Source: CAZEAC01 sp964510065
Lineage (GTDB): Bacteria; Bdellovibrionota_C; UBA2361; CAIXSY01
Length of the DNA: 64,000 nt
Reading direction: 5' to 3'
NCBI GenBank assembly: GCA_964510065.1
Contig: CAZEAC010000013.1
Location: 1-64,000, forward strand
Shown: in pieces, positions 42,929-52,152 of the stretch
Layout: every line of letters starts with the position of its first letter
How positions within the stretch are numbered: the stretch's first letter is position 1
The notes under the pieces: generated by a model
What the model was told of the DNA's origin: nothing
The model's input: only the letters and a program-made list of their open reading frames with translations
The model's database searches: none
Made by a program: the position numbers and the translations under genes

Positions 42929-44719
42929 TTAAGAAAGCGTTAGGCGGCTACCAGCGAGATCATTTTTAATCCCAAGCACATCGCAAAGCCGAGGGTAGAA
43001 AACGCTATCGGTAAGAAAGAAATTGACGAGTGAGTCGAGCTTTTCGCCGCCTGATTGCAGCTCTATCCAAGAGCGGGTAAGCGCACTTCGAAGCTGTGCT
43101 TTCCATGTGCGATCATTCCAGTGTCTTTCGTGGATGAGAATAAGACCGTCTTGATATGAATTCGAAATCCAGCGATTATCAAAGTACCGGAAATCATGAT
43201 GAGAGCTACAGATAATGTGGTGCGGGAAAGGAGCAAAGAGCAGCGTATTTTTTGGCTTCGAGTGCAGCAGCGACTGAAAAAGATGCGGGCTAAAAAGTGT
43301 CTGGGAGATGGAACGTTTCTTGATAATTCCGCCTTGGATCAGCCGATCTCGATATAGCGAGGAAGAAGAGGGAATGTTTTCCATTAACATTAGTTCGACT
43401 CGGCGCGATTCGGAAACGTCTGAGTTTTTGGTGGATTCGCGGGCAGTGAGCAGCCGTATGCCGACCTGCGGAGAGAGCATAAAGGGTATATAACGTGAGC
43501 CCTTGGGGCGAGTACGCGCCAGCTCGGCAGTGTAGGCGCCAAATGAGAGAACGTCAGGACTCTCATTGTCTGAGGCGTTGGCGAGCGCTTTGAGCATGGC
43601 GCCGACACTAGAAAAATCGAAGCGAATTCTCATCGGCAAAATATTCTGCCGTGCACAATGAAAGAAAAGTGCATTGTGGGCGTTCGCAACAGCGGTATGC
43701 CAAATCTGCACCGGTGGGCCTTTGCTCGCCGTGCGTGGAGATTCTTCACGTGGAGTGGTTCGTAACAGTTCGCGCTCAATCTCACCCGAGAATCGCGCAG
43801 GGCTTTTTGAGGTTCGCGAAGCGGATAAGGACTCGCAAAGTCTGTCATACGAGCGTGAAATACCCCAGCGGCTGCCAATGTCTACGCCGCGGAGGCAATG
43901 TAAAATCTCTTCACGGATCGGACGCGCAAGAAGCGCACGAAGAGGCCCGACTGATTCGCCGAGGATGCCGTCAGCCCCGTTTCTTGCCATGGTAAGCCTG
44001 GGCATGCGCACTGTCCGAAAACCCAGCTCAATAGAACGACAGAGCGTCGAGATCTCAGTTTTGTCGCAAATTTCAACACCATCCAGATATATTTCGAAGC
44101 GAATTGACTGATGTGCGCGCGGCGGCAGTCCAATCGAAACTGGACCGCGGCGACGCATCCCTGAGTTTGTGCTTCGAACAAGTCGGCGAATGATAGGCGA
44201 ACCATTTTGGCTTCGACCGAACATGTCAATCGTCCACTGTGGAAGTCGACGAAGCGCGTAGCCAAGTGACGCGGCGGGCGATCCAGATCCGCCCTGAATA
44301 ATCTCTTCGCGTTCATGATCATCGCTTGCGGCCCAGCGCAGAAAGAGGATTATCATAGCTTGTAATGCCGGGCGCCACTGAAACATTCCGACATGGGGGA
44401 ATGCCCCGGGCGCTCTTCCGCGCATTGCGTTCCGCGGCTTACTAAGAAGCGAGTGACAGAAATGGCTCCGCTCTAACTGCGGCCTCGGCTCGCGTGAAAA
44501 CCAAAGCTGTAGACAATTGTCCAATTGCGCCATGCACCTCTTAATGTTCTGTGTGCAATTTTCAAGTACAGCAGTGATTGTAGTGAAATTCGAGGGCGAA
44601 TCAAAGCGCTCTATCTCTAATTTAGACTCGGCCATTAGATTCGCCATCTGATCGAATATATTGAGTATGACGCCGAACTTGGATAGCTGTTGAGCTAAAT
44701 AAGCGGGTTTGCGAGTCAA
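42929..44719 (-). CDS. Large protein of unknown function (up to 596 residues)
   Basis: I do not recognise this protein. The frame opens with TTG at 44719, and the first ATG is at 44647; neither has a clear ribosome site, so the start is uncertain. No signal peptide. It is Arg/Ser/Leu-rich, with a hydrophobic segment near residue 120 (ALQAMIILFLRWAA). A section near residues 345-420 (VANAHNALFFHCARQNILPMRIRF ... PDVLSFGAYTAELA) faintly recalls periplasmic-binding-protein lobes, but this is too weak to assign. The basic composition resembles the other large unknown genes in this window. Confidence 0.5.
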   Translation of the reverse strand: MTRKPAYLAQQLSKFGVILNIFDQMANLMAESKLEIERFDSPSNFTTITAVLENCTQNIKRCMAQLDNCLQLWFSREPRPQLERSHFCHSLLSKPRNAMRGRAPGAFPHVGMFQWRPALQAMIILFLRWAASDDHEREEIIQGGSGSPAASLGYALRRLPQWTIDMFGRSQNGSPIIRRLVRSTNSGMRRRGPVSIGLPPRAHQSIRFEIYLDGVEICDKTEISTLCRSIELGFRTVRMPRLTMARNGADGILGESVGPLRALLARPIREEILHCLRGVDIGSRWGISRSYDRLCESLSASRTSKSPARFSGEIERELLRTTPREESPRTASKGPPVQIWHTAVANAHNALFFHCARQNILPMRIRFDFSSVGAMLKALANASDNESPDVLSFGAYTAELARTRPKGSRYIPFMLSPQVGIRLLTARESTKNSDVSESRRVELMLMENIPSSSSLYRDRLIQGGIIKKRSISQTLFSPHLFQSLLHSKPKNTLLFAPFPHHIICSSHHDFRYFDNRWISNSYQDGLILIHERHWNDRTWKAQLRSALTRSWIELQSGGEKLDSLVNFFLTDSVFYPRLCDVLGIKNDLAGSRLTLS

Positions 44720-44787
44720 TATTCCGGCAACTTTTGAATCGTAGTTCCCTCAGGCTGTATTTTTAAATAATTCAATGGTGAGTGTTT

Positions 44788-46161
44788 ATGCATTTTATGA
44801 CGCATTCTAATACGTCGATTACAAGACTGTTCGCGCTGGTACTGCTCGCAATGCCAGTAATCGCCGGTGCTGATGTGCCCTGCAATCCTTCCGATTGCAG
44901 GATTAGCCTGGGTGCATACGCTTATAAAATGCAAATGAATCAAACCCGACTTACAAGTTCGACTACGCTTTCGAACGGCGTAATCTGGAGCTCCTCGTAT
45001 TCTTCGGGGACTACCAACTCAAGCGCGTACGTTCAAGAAGCGGGTAGTAATGTACGAAACGACTTTGGAAGTACCACCAGCTGGGTCTCTTCCGACGACA
45101 ACTCGTCCACCGGCTCAGATGGTAGGATAAGGTCATATAAGAGCAGAGCAACGGGCTATAGCATTGTTGAGCCAGGCTTTTTGACGCCTTGGGGGCCTGC
45201 GCGCATCGAGTATTATAATCAATGGCAAAGTGAACGTTGCCCGAAAGCTAATGAGGGAGAAGGGTGTGATACCGACAAAGGCGAAACGCCTGCTGACCAA
45301 CGCTTATTGTGGGGGGACCGTCCATATGCAAGCACAGGCCGTTTCGGTGGCGCGCAATACGTTTGCAACCTCGACTGGCGTTATGTTGACGATCAGAACT
45401 ACAAAAATGATGCAACAGGGACCTATTACAGTTCAAGTTCAACCACTGGTTATGAGGCCTACACCGCTCGTTGGGAAGTTTGGTTCAGTGCCGAAGCGCG
45501 CCCGCCGACCGGCATGATTCCTTATCTTAATGATGTAATGACCATCACGGACTATCCAGCACAGGGTAATCCGACCACGCGCGTCGTGCGTACGCACTGG
45601 CCACTTACCGGAGCAAGCGGCTCGGGTCCGGCGGCGGATCCAGCAAGTTTATATGGCAAGCTTTCGTCGGGCGCGTGCCGTACATGGAGTCATGCGGCGC
45701 AGATTGTGTACGGTCCTCCACCTCCTCCACCTGGAATTCGTGCAGCGTCTGCTGACACGGCGCCGTTTGATTATAGATCGATCCAGCATTTCCCCGGCGA
45801 GATCGACGCTAATACCGGACTTTATTTTACAGGCGTATATTTTGTTTCGAACCGTGTTGAATCGGAGCGCGATGTTTGGCTCAGGCACTATTATAGCCGC
45901 ACCAATTTCAGTAACTATTTCTTCACGATTCTTGCTCCGCGTTGGCTAAGCGAAGCAGCTCTGAGCCACTCCTGGATGTGGGAATTTACCAATAACTTCA
46001 ATAATCCTCCTGGGGATCTCTCGCAGCGTTGCTTCGGTTACCCGACGCTTCTGGCTTGTATTGTTGCGAATGTTGCGTCACCTGATTCGAGGGAGCGCGC
46101 CGCTGTAGTAGTTCCAAAACCTTCGCCTTCGCCGACACCGATAGCGTCGCCTGGGCGGTAG
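44788..46161 (+). CDS. Exported hypothetical protein
   Basis: A protein of about 455 residues. ATGs at 44788 and 44797 and a GTG at 44782 are all possible starts. A signal peptide is clear (ITRLFALVLLAMPVIAGA). The mature part is Ser/Thr/Tyr-rich, with CNPSDCRISLG near its start and several aromatic clusters, and beta-rich in outlook. It has a proline run (GPPPPPPG) in the middle and a Pro/Ser tail (PKPSPSPTPIASPG). No recognised domain. It may be an extracellular or outer-membrane protein. The first of several exported unknowns in this part of the window. Confidence 0.62.
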   Translation: MHFMTHSNTSITRLFALVLLAMPVIAGADVPCNPSDCRISLGAYAYKMQMNQTRLTSSTTLSNGVIWSSSYSSGTTNSSAYVQEAGSNVRNDFGSTTSWVSSDDNSSTGSDGRIRSYKSRATGYSIVEPGFLTPWGPARIEYYNQWQSERCPKANEGEGCDTDKGETPADQRLLWGDRPYASTGRFGGAQYVCNLDWRYVDDQNYKNDATGTYYSSSSTTGYEAYTARWEVWFSAEARPPTGMIPYLNDVMTITDYPAQGNPTTRVVRTHWPLTGASGSGPAADPASLYGKLSSGACRTWSHAAQIVYGPPPPPPGIRAASADTAPFDYRSIQHFPGEIDANTGLYFTGVYFVSNRVESERDVWLRHYYSRTNFSNYFFTILAPRWLSEAALSHSWMWEFTNNFNNPPGDLSQRCFGYPTLLACIVANVASPDSRERAAVVVPKPSPSPTPIASPGR

Positions 46162-46174
46162 GAGCTGTCCATCG

Positions 46175-46213
46175 GAGCCGTTCGCCCTATGCGGTTTAAA
46201 AGGGAGGCGGCTC
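46175..46213 (+). terminator. Possible terminator after the exported protein gene
   Basis: gagccg (46175-46180) and ccct (46185-46188) pair with aggg (46201-46204) and cggctc (46208-46213); only a weak T-run (gtttcac) follows. Confidence 0.35.
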
Positions 46214-46248
46214 GTTTCACGTGATGTGCTAAAATTGAGGAAGATCCA

Positions 46249-47196
46249 ATGATAATTATGAATCTGACTCAGCTGATGAAAAAATGCGCAAGCCTCGCGG
46301 GGGCGCTTACCTTAGCCGGAGCAAAGTTAAACGCCGCTGAGCAGGCACCGATTCTGGCTCCAGTGCCATCGCCAAACTTACGTGATGCCAGCTTCCCTTT
46401 GGCGCCTTCAGGCGCTGGCCGTCTTGAGGCGAATAGAAAGTTAGCGCTGCGCCACGTCATTGATGAACTTTGTGCGATGTCGCTTTATAACCCTGATGGG
46501 ACGCCGCGGTCAGTGCCAAAAGACGGTTACCCAAGGCATGAAGTGGCAAGAGCTCCACTTCCTCTTCGGCTCGAGGCGGATCAGCTGGAGCGCCTTAAGA
46601 AAAGTGCACCGGCGGATCTTCAAAAGAGATCAGAAGCTCTTTTCTCGCGAATTACTAACGGAGTTGTAAATCGCTACTGGCTCCTTGATGTTTATGGCAG
46701 GTTCCTGGTCGACTATGCCGAAACGCTGCTTCCGAATGATGCACATCGGCCAAGAACGCTGATTCCGCTTGGTGGAATCCCGCAGTACGGCTGCCAGCTT
46801 TCTGATGGGTCCGACACGGCGGAGAATGATCGAGTACTAAGTCAGGTCGCACAGGGTCAAACTAAAGTGTTCCGTGAGATGTTTCTGAAGGAGCTTGCGC
46901 AGCAGTTTTCCGCCGCGGCGACTAGTTCTGCAGCCCCTGATTCTGAATTGCGACGCTCCAAGGTCGCTGTGGGCGGGAGTGCACTTCCGGTGACGCCCCT
47001 TCGTGAAGCGCTTTCGCGAACTGATCAAAAACTTGATTCTCTTAGGCGTTCGGCATTGTACAGGCTTTTCAATCAAGCTCCGCAGATTGAAGCTCAATTT
47101 TATGCAGCCTACGATCGGATTAACCAGACTTTTGCTCAGGGACCGCTTCAACCGGTGCTCTTTGTCGGTGAGGCACCAAAACCCTTGGAAGAGTAG
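46249..47196 (+). CDS. Exported hypothetical protein
   Basis: A 315-residue protein with a signal peptide (LMKKCASLAGALTLAGAKLNA), a Pro-rich spacer (PILAPVPSPN) and a mostly helical body (EANRKLALRHVIDELCAMSLYN, DQLERLKKSAPADLQKRSEALFSRI, KVFREMFLKELAQQFSAAAT). One short motif (PRTLIPLGGIPQYGCQLSDGSD) is more ordered. No recognised family. gaggaag lies 8 bases ahead of the ATG. Convergent with the YceI gene. Confidence 0.6.
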   Translation: MIIMNLTQLMKKCASLAGALTLAGAKLNAAEQAPILAPVPSPNLRDASFPLAPSGAGRLEANRKLALRHVIDELCAMSLYNPDGTPRSVPKDGYPRHEVARAPLPLRLEADQLERLKKSAPADLQKRSEALFSRITNGVVNRYWLLDVYGRFLVDYAETLLPNDAHRPRTLIPLGGIPQYGCQLSDGSDTAENDRVLSQVAQGQTKVFREMFLKELAQQFSAAATSSAAPDSELRRSKVAVGGSALPVTPLREALSRTDQKLDSLRRSALYRLFNQAPQIEAQFYAAYDRINQTFAQGPLQPVLFVGEAPKPLEE

Positions 47197-47213
47197 CCCA
47201 CTGGCTTATTCTT

Positions 47214-47762
47214 TTATCTTTTCGCTTCAAACCAAAGGTCAAAGTTAAGCTCTCCATACAGCGTCGTGAACTGCTTAGGAGCAACGCTTCCTTCGAGATT
47301 TCCACGAAGGCGCGAGACCTGCTCATTAATCGTAAGAATTGTAATCGGGATAACCAAGTCTTCGCTTCTGTTACCGAGCTGAACCGATCCGTGTGCCTCG
47401 ACTCTATTGTCACTTACACGCGAAATTTTCGAACTGTGAAACTTTGCAATCGGTGCCTCTAGGCCCTGAAGCAATCCGCGCGCGAGCCAAATAAACTGTG
47501 GCGCTGTGTTGTCAATTTGAGGCGTAGAAAGGTCGATATTAAATGCCGCCTGGAGCAGCTGATGTGTTTCCGGATCAACCTCGACCTGGCCAGTATAGCG
47601 ATTAAATGAGCCGGCAATTGGCAGCGTCGTTGAATTGGACTTGAAATGAACTCGAGAACGGCTGCTTACTACTTTCTGAAAAGAGGATTCAGCGAGAATC
47701 TCTTGGCGCGTAGCGAGCAGTATGCAAAATGTGAGGAATAAGCGCGAAATGGTATGATTCAT
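47214..47762 (-). CDS. YceI-like periplasmic protein
   Basis: A 182-residue protein with signal peptide (ISRLFLTFCILLATRQEILA) and one lipocalin-like YceI domain: SRVHFKSNSTTLPIAGSFNRYTGQVEVDPE, then FNIDLSTPQIDN, FHSSKIS and ending LWFEAKR. YceI-family proteins bind isoprenoid lipids in the periplasm; the cavity cannot be judged here. Length is normal. Monocistronic. Confidence 0.8.
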   Translation of the reverse strand: MNHTISRLFLTFCILLATRQEILAESSFQKVVSSRSRVHFKSNSTTLPIAGSFNRYTGQVEVDPETHQLLQAAFNIDLSTPQIDNTAPQFIWLARGLLQGLEAPIAKFHSSKISRVSDNRVEAHGSVQLGNRSEDLVIPITILTINEQVSRLRGNLEGSVAPKQFTTLYGELNFDLWFEAKR

Positions 47763-47929
47763 CGGTTGCTATAGATTCGCTTATAACGCGGGGAGCTTCA
47801 AGCCGGGCAATCGTGAATGAGAGTCGGGAGCGGCTAAAGCGAGAACGTATTAACATGACAAGAGCATGAAATTGCGGTAAGCTGCTGTATCCAATAACTG
47901 CCTAACTGACTCATTGCGAGGAACTGGCC

Positions 47930-48787
47930 ATGGCGACTATTAGTAACAAGAATAGCTTTCGAAATGGGAATGAAGACCGCTCGAGCCGGGACACTGCTCT
48001 CCCGACCACCTCGACACTCCCGAGTAGGAGAGGCTTCATTTCACAGCTAACGGCTGTTACTGCAGGGATTACTGTGGGAACGGTGCTGATTGGACCGGGA
48101 TGTAAACCGACGGGCCAGGCTCCCTCGGCTGGGCCGGCTGTAACTCGAACAATTGGTCTTGAGTCTTATGTAGGCAGCCGCCAAGCAGTAGTGGCAGATC
48201 TAGAAGCCCTTAAAGGACAATTTTCTCAGCTTTATAATGGTACCGATGGTGCCTTTGACCGATATATTAAGCGGCAAAGTAGCGAAAATTATCGTGCTCT
48301 TGTAGAGGCCTATGAACATTTTGATTTTCAGTTGATGGCGATGGACAGCGCCTTTAAGCGAGATATTCCTCAGGCAAGAATAAATCAAGATTCTCGAATT
48401 CGCTCGGGAAAAACTGCATCTGCGATACAAATTGTAATGAACCATGAGCAGGATTTTGCTAATGCTTCAGCAGCTAAGTTGATTCCCGCGAGTTTTCGTG
48501 GAGGGCTTCCTGCCGATCAGAAAGACTTGGAATTGGCGCAAAAAGCGGTGGCGATTAACTTCCAGATGCAGAGCTTAACCCGTGCGTGGAGTTCCTGTGG
48601 TGAGCTTATACATGGCTTCGGCTCATTGGTCACAGTTGATAGCCCACACGGCAGTCGCGGAAAGAAAGAGCTTGTGGAGCGGCAATTTCGCGCGGTTGCC
48701 CAACTCTTGCCGCTTATTGATATGCTATGTGCTGAGATGTCAAAGGGTGGCCTCGATAGGGCTGTGAGTGGGCAGCGAAAGGCCTAG
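47930..48787 (+). CDS. Tat-exported putative lipoprotein, unknown function
   Basis: A 285-residue protein. The N-terminus has a twin-arginine motif (SRRGFIS) followed by a hydrophobic stretch and a lipobox-like LIGPGC, so it may be exported folded by Tat and then lipidated. The mature part is helical (RQAVVADLEALKGQFSQLYNG, ALVEAYEHFDFQLMAMDSAF, and a C-terminal helix). No cofactor motif was recognised, although Tat export is often used for cofactor proteins. gagga lies ahead of the ATG at 47930. Confidence 0.62.
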   Translation: MATISNKNSFRNGNEDRSSRDTALPTTSTLPSRRGFISQLTAVTAGITVGTVLIGPGCKPTGQAPSAGPAVTRTIGLESYVGSRQAVVADLEALKGQFSQLYNGTDGAFDRYIKRQSSENYRALVEAYEHFDFQLMAMDSAFKRDIPQARINQDSRIRSGKTASAIQIVMNHEQDFANASAAKLIPASFRGGLPADQKDLELAQKAVAINFQMQSLTRAWSSCGELIHGFGSLVTVDSPHGSRGKKELVERQFRAVAQLLPLIDMLCAEMSKGGLDRAVSGQRKA

Positions 48788-49024
48788 GGTTCTAGAGAGC
48801 CTGTTCTGTTATTTACTTGAGTAAGATCTAGGTTTGCGTTAAAAATAAGCAAATAGTCAATAGTGAATGGATAGGAAAGGATGCGTTCCACCTGTCTGAC
48901 CTTGACCAAAGAGATGCCGAAAGAATAGTTCTCAAGTCCCCGACCTGGGTGGAGTGGGAGCCTTCTTGGTTTCGCTTAACTGGTTCAGGTAAGGAGTAAT
49001 TGCTGCGTTTATTTGGAGCTTGAT

Positions 49025-49726
49025 ATGGAAATCTTAGGTGGATATTCTTGTTACAAGTCTAGCTGTATAGGTCTTGACCGGCCTCAATTCCGCGTGAATC
49101 TCCACGCCGTTGCGTTTATCGCAACAGCGGTCTTGGCTGGATTGGTGTGCGCAGGACCGAGCTTCGCGGCGTCTTCTTCTACGAGCACCACGGTGACGAC
49201 GAGCACGTCGAATACCACAACCACTACAACAACTACTACGACCACTACTACCACCGGATGCACTGGAACTACTTGCGAAGAGTGCGACACTCCAGAAAGT
49301 GCGGAGCCTCAAGTCTGTGTAACTACGACGACACTTCCGGGGAACCCGCAACCGACCTGTTCGCCTGCTCCGGAAGGCGATGATGATGAGGAAGAAGAAG
49401 CACAGGCTGCGGCACTTTGCTCAGAGCCATGTATTGTTGCGGCGGCCGCTAATGCGGGTCAGCCTGACCAGACTTCATGTGAAGCGAAATGTGATGAACG
49501 AGATTGCGGCACCCTTGGCATTGATTGTCATTTGCAAAAGAGGGCCTGTAAGTGCGCCTGCAAACGCTGCGCAAACGATCCGAACTGTTGCAATTTGCAT
49601 GTTTGTCCGACCGACAAGTGTAAACAGAGAGCAAAGAACCGTTGCGAAGAGCAGTGCCGAGATAAGCACAAAATCGAGCCCTATTTTGAAGAGTGTAAGA
49701 AAGCTTGCACGCATATGTGCGGTTAA
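49025..49726 (+). CDS. Exported cysteine-rich protein with a poly-threonine stretch
   Basis: A 233-residue protein. A signal sequence with a long N region (LHAVAFIATAVLAGLVCAGPSFAA) is followed by a Ser/Thr-rich stretch with a run of 14 Thr in a row (49218-49259, mixed ACN codons). An acidic patch (EGDDDEEEE) comes next. The last 100 residues hold most of the protein's 24 or so cysteines, often as C-x-C or C-x-x-x-C (CKCACKRC, CEEQC), suggesting disulphide knots or metal binding. ATG 49025 has ggag upstream; a TTG at 49013 is possible. No family recognised. Possibly a cell-surface or matrix protein. Confidence 0.65.
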   Translation: MEILGGYSCYKSSCIGLDRPQFRVNLHAVAFIATAVLAGLVCAGPSFAASSSTSTTVTTSTSNTTTTTTTTTTTTTTGCTGTTCEECDTPESAEPQVCVTTTTLPGNPQPTCSPAPEGDDDEEEEAQAAALCSEPCIVAAAANAGQPDQTSCEAKCDERDCGTLGIDCHLQKRACKCACKRCANDPNCCNLHVCPTDKCKQRAKNRCEEQCRDKHKIEPYFEECKKACTHMCG

Positions 49727-49746
49727 AAATCTGAACAGCTGCTCCG

Positions 49747-50793
49747 ATGAGTTGGTATGTGCGACGAGGAATGTTGTTACTGCTGGCTTTCGGGGTAGCT
49801 GGATCGGGGATTCTCTGGGCGCGAGGAGTTTGGGACCAAGCTCAGTCTCGCGGCGGGATCCCCGGTGGGTCGTTTCGAGAGGGTGCTGTATCAGCGGAGC
49901 GCCAAGTGCGTGGTCATGCTGGGGTAGGGCACCCATTTAATCGACATGTTCAGGACGAGACGCAGGAGGCGCGCGGAGTTGTAAGGGAGATTCCTTACAA
50001 CGCGCCTCTCGCAAGAACCGGCTCTGCAGATGCGCTTATCGAGCGTATTGGTCGTGAAATTCCGCTTACTCATGACCAACAGCTTTCGCTCCGTGAGATA
50101 TTTCGCTCTTCTTATGAGCTTAAGTTAGCTGGCCTTACTCGCCTCCAGGTCCAAGAACATATTGATGAGGCTATTCGGGATCTGCTTGGCGAGGAGCTTG
50201 GGGCTCAGGCTAGCAGCATTTGTGCCCGACATCGCTCCAAGATTGCAGACGCTACGGTTAGCTCGCTGCTCTTGGCAGCTTCCGAGGATACTATTTTCGC
50301 AGCTGAAGATCGTCAGATGCTTGCTTCAATAATTAACGAAGCTGATAGCCGCGGCCTTGAAACGGATCAGCGTTGGTCCTTTCTCGCAAGTGAGCTCCAA
50401 GCACGATTTTCGCCGGAGCAGCTTCAAAAGCTTACCCCCGTTTTGAATAGGCCTCCATCAAAGTACGAAAATCCTCCTGCGGCAATTTATCTTGCAAGTG
50501 AGGAGGTGCAGGCTCGTTCGGTGCTCCTTGCGAAGGAGCGTCTTGGACTGACGCCTGAGCAGGTTGTGCACTACCAACAGTCGACTCGATTGTCCCAAGA
50601 GGCTTTTAGGCGGGAATATGCGGCTTTGACAGGTGTGACGGCTGAGAACGGGGCAGTGACGCCTGCGCAGGCAACTCGGCTTGCCTTTGCTGCGGCACGG
50701 AAAGTTTTTCAGGCGTCGCTATCGCCCCATCTGAGTCCGCAGCAAAGAGTACTGCTTCGAAAGGGGCAATCTGCGGTTGACACTTTAATGTAG
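49747..50793 (+). CDS. Membrane-anchored or exported protein with LTxxQ-like motifs
   Basis: A 348-residue protein. The first 25 residues (RRGMLLLLAFGVAGSGILWA) form a signal or anchor. The rest is helical and contains repeated motifs of the form L-T/S-x-x-Q (LTHDQQLSLREIF, FSPEQLQKLTP, LTPEQVVHYQQ, LSPQQRVLLR), which recall the Spy/CpxP LTxxQ periplasmic chaperone family; here they are spread over a longer chain. No clear ribosome site is seen. It follows the cysteine-rich gene by 20 bases, so both may be co-transcribed and both act outside the membrane. Confidence 0.6.
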   Translation: MSWYVRRGMLLLLAFGVAGSGILWARGVWDQAQSRGGIPGGSFREGAVSAERQVRGHAGVGHPFNRHVQDETQEARGVVREIPYNAPLARTGSADALIERIGREIPLTHDQQLSLREIFRSSYELKLAGLTRLQVQEHIDEAIRDLLGEELGAQASSICARHRSKIADATVSSLLLAASEDTIFAAEDRQMLASIINEADSRGLETDQRWSFLASELQARFSPEQLQKLTPVLNRPPSKYENPPAAIYLASEEVQARSVLLAKERLGLTPEQVVHYQQSTRLSQEAFRREYAALTGVTAENGAVTPAQATRLAFAAARKVFQASLSPHLSPQQRVLLRKGQSAVDTLM

Positions 50794-50891
50794 CGGTTCT
50801 CTATAAAATAGCTACACGGTGCCAAAAAGTTCGCGCTCAAAGTTACCAGTTATGCCCGGGTACGCACACGCTCGAGTTGGATTGCGTGCTA

Positions 50892-51896
50892 TTAGACCAA
50901 GGCATCTTCGGCACCGCCGCCACCAATAACAAGTTTTCCTTCGGATTCAAGCCGCCGTACAATATCGACGATACCTTGTTGCGCCTTTTCCACGTCTTTG
51001 AGTTTCACCGGTCCCATTGCTGCGAGGTCTTCTTGAATCATTGCCGCAGCACGTTGTGACACATTTCGGAAGATTAGATCTTTGAGTTCGGGGCTTGCCG
51101 TCTTGAGTGCCATGACCAGCTGATCGCGCGGCACTTCCTTGAGCACGGTCTGCGTGCCCTTGTCGTCGATCTTCTTGACGTCTTCGAACGTGAACATCAG
51201 ATTCCTTATCTGTTCCGCGATGTCGGGGTACATCTCTTCTATTTCGGTAAGAATGCGCTCTTCGTTGGTACGTTCGACGAAATTGAGTATATCGGCAGCA
51301 GACTTTGGACCGCTGACCTCTTCCTCGTCGTTGAGGCCCGACCCCTTGAGTTGCGATCGTAGTACTTCGCGCACTTCGTCGATAACATCGGCTTTGACGT
51401 TATTGAGATGGGCAACTCGGACAATGATATCGGTTTGTCCCTCTTCGGACATTTTCTGTAATACAGCTGATGCCTGGTCGGGATTCATCTTTGTAAGAAG
51501 GAAAGCGATTGTTTGCGGATGCTCAGTTCCTATGAATCCATTAAGGATTTTTTCGGGAACATCTTGAATGATCGACGAGATCGGCTCTTTGCGCGAGCCG
51601 CTTATATATTCAAGCATTCCCTCGCCAGCTTGCTGGCCAAAAGCGCCTTCGATAACTCCCTTCGCAAAGCTTTTTCCGTCAACCAGCATGGTTGTTCCGG
51701 CCTTCATCATGTTGCGAAATTCTTTGGCGATGTCGAATTGGGTCTCGCGATCGACTTCGGAGACGGTCATGAATGCGCGCGAAATGCGCTTTACTTCTAA
51801 TTCGTTTAGATTTTTGAGTACCGCGGATGCGAGCTCCTGGCCTAGAGTAAGCAGTGTAAGCGCCGCCTTTTCTGTGTTATTAAGCTCCCGTGCCAT
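50892..51896 (-). CDS. fliG: Flagellar motor switch protein FliG, orphan
   Basis: FliG is the rotor protein that touches the stator and the MS-ring. The 334-residue protein is full length. N-terminal domain with TEKAALTLLTLGQ; middle domain with the EHPQTIAFLLTKM motif (EHPQ at 125-128); C-terminal domain with QLVMALKTASPELKDLIFRNVSQRAA and LKDVEKAQQGIVDIVRRLESEGKL, carrying the conserved charged torque helix. The start at 51896 (MARELNN) matches the family; an in-frame GTG at 51956 adds 20 unconserved residues. No other flagellar genes are nearby, which is uncommon, since fliG normally lies between fliF and fliH. Confidence 0.95.
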   Translation of the reverse strand: MARELNNTEKAALTLLTLGQELASAVLKNLNELEVKRISRAFMTVSEVDRETQFDIAKEFRNMMKAGTTMLVDGKSFAKGVIEGAFGQQAGEGMLEYISGSRKEPISSIIQDVPEKILNGFIGTEHPQTIAFLLTKMNPDQASAVLQKMSEEGQTDIIVRVAHLNNVKADVIDEVREVLRSQLKGSGLNDEEEVSGPKSAADILNFVERTNEERILTEIEEMYPDIAEQIRNLMFTFEDVKKIDDKGTQTVLKEVPRDQLVMALKTASPELKDLIFRNVSQRAAAMIQEDLAAMGPVKLKDVEKAQQGIVDIVRRLESEGKLVIGGGGAEDALV

Positions 51897-52152
51897 AGAT
51901 TTAGCCAAAACGGCTGTTGATTGTTTTGATGATGAGGCGGAGGCAAAAGCACGCACTAAGTCGCATGGATTATGGCGGTATTACCCGCGTACTTCACTAC
52001 AATCGACTTGGCGGAAAAAGTCGCGAGGCGCTCACCCGGTCAATCCGCCTTTTCGATCTATGCTGGCAAATCAATATCGAAGCGAATGAAGAATGCTCAT
52101 TTTCTTGAGGTTTGGAAAACAAGCCGACCCAAAAGGCCGCAATATTTCTCGA

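Noticed and set aside
48788..49024. Intergenic stretch with a possible remnant gene (gaccttgaccaaagagatgc onward).
   Set aside because: No frame is open for more than a few tens of codons and no family text is recognisable.
49380..49940. 186-codon plus-strand ORF overlapping the cysteine-rich gene and the next gene.
   Set aside because: It lies in another frame across two better-supported genes with signal peptides, has no family match, and its amino-acid pattern reads as a frame shadow.
51568..52089. 173-codon plus-strand ORF opposite fliG and its upstream gap.
   Set aside because: Most of it is antisense to conserved fliG codons; no homology pattern visible.
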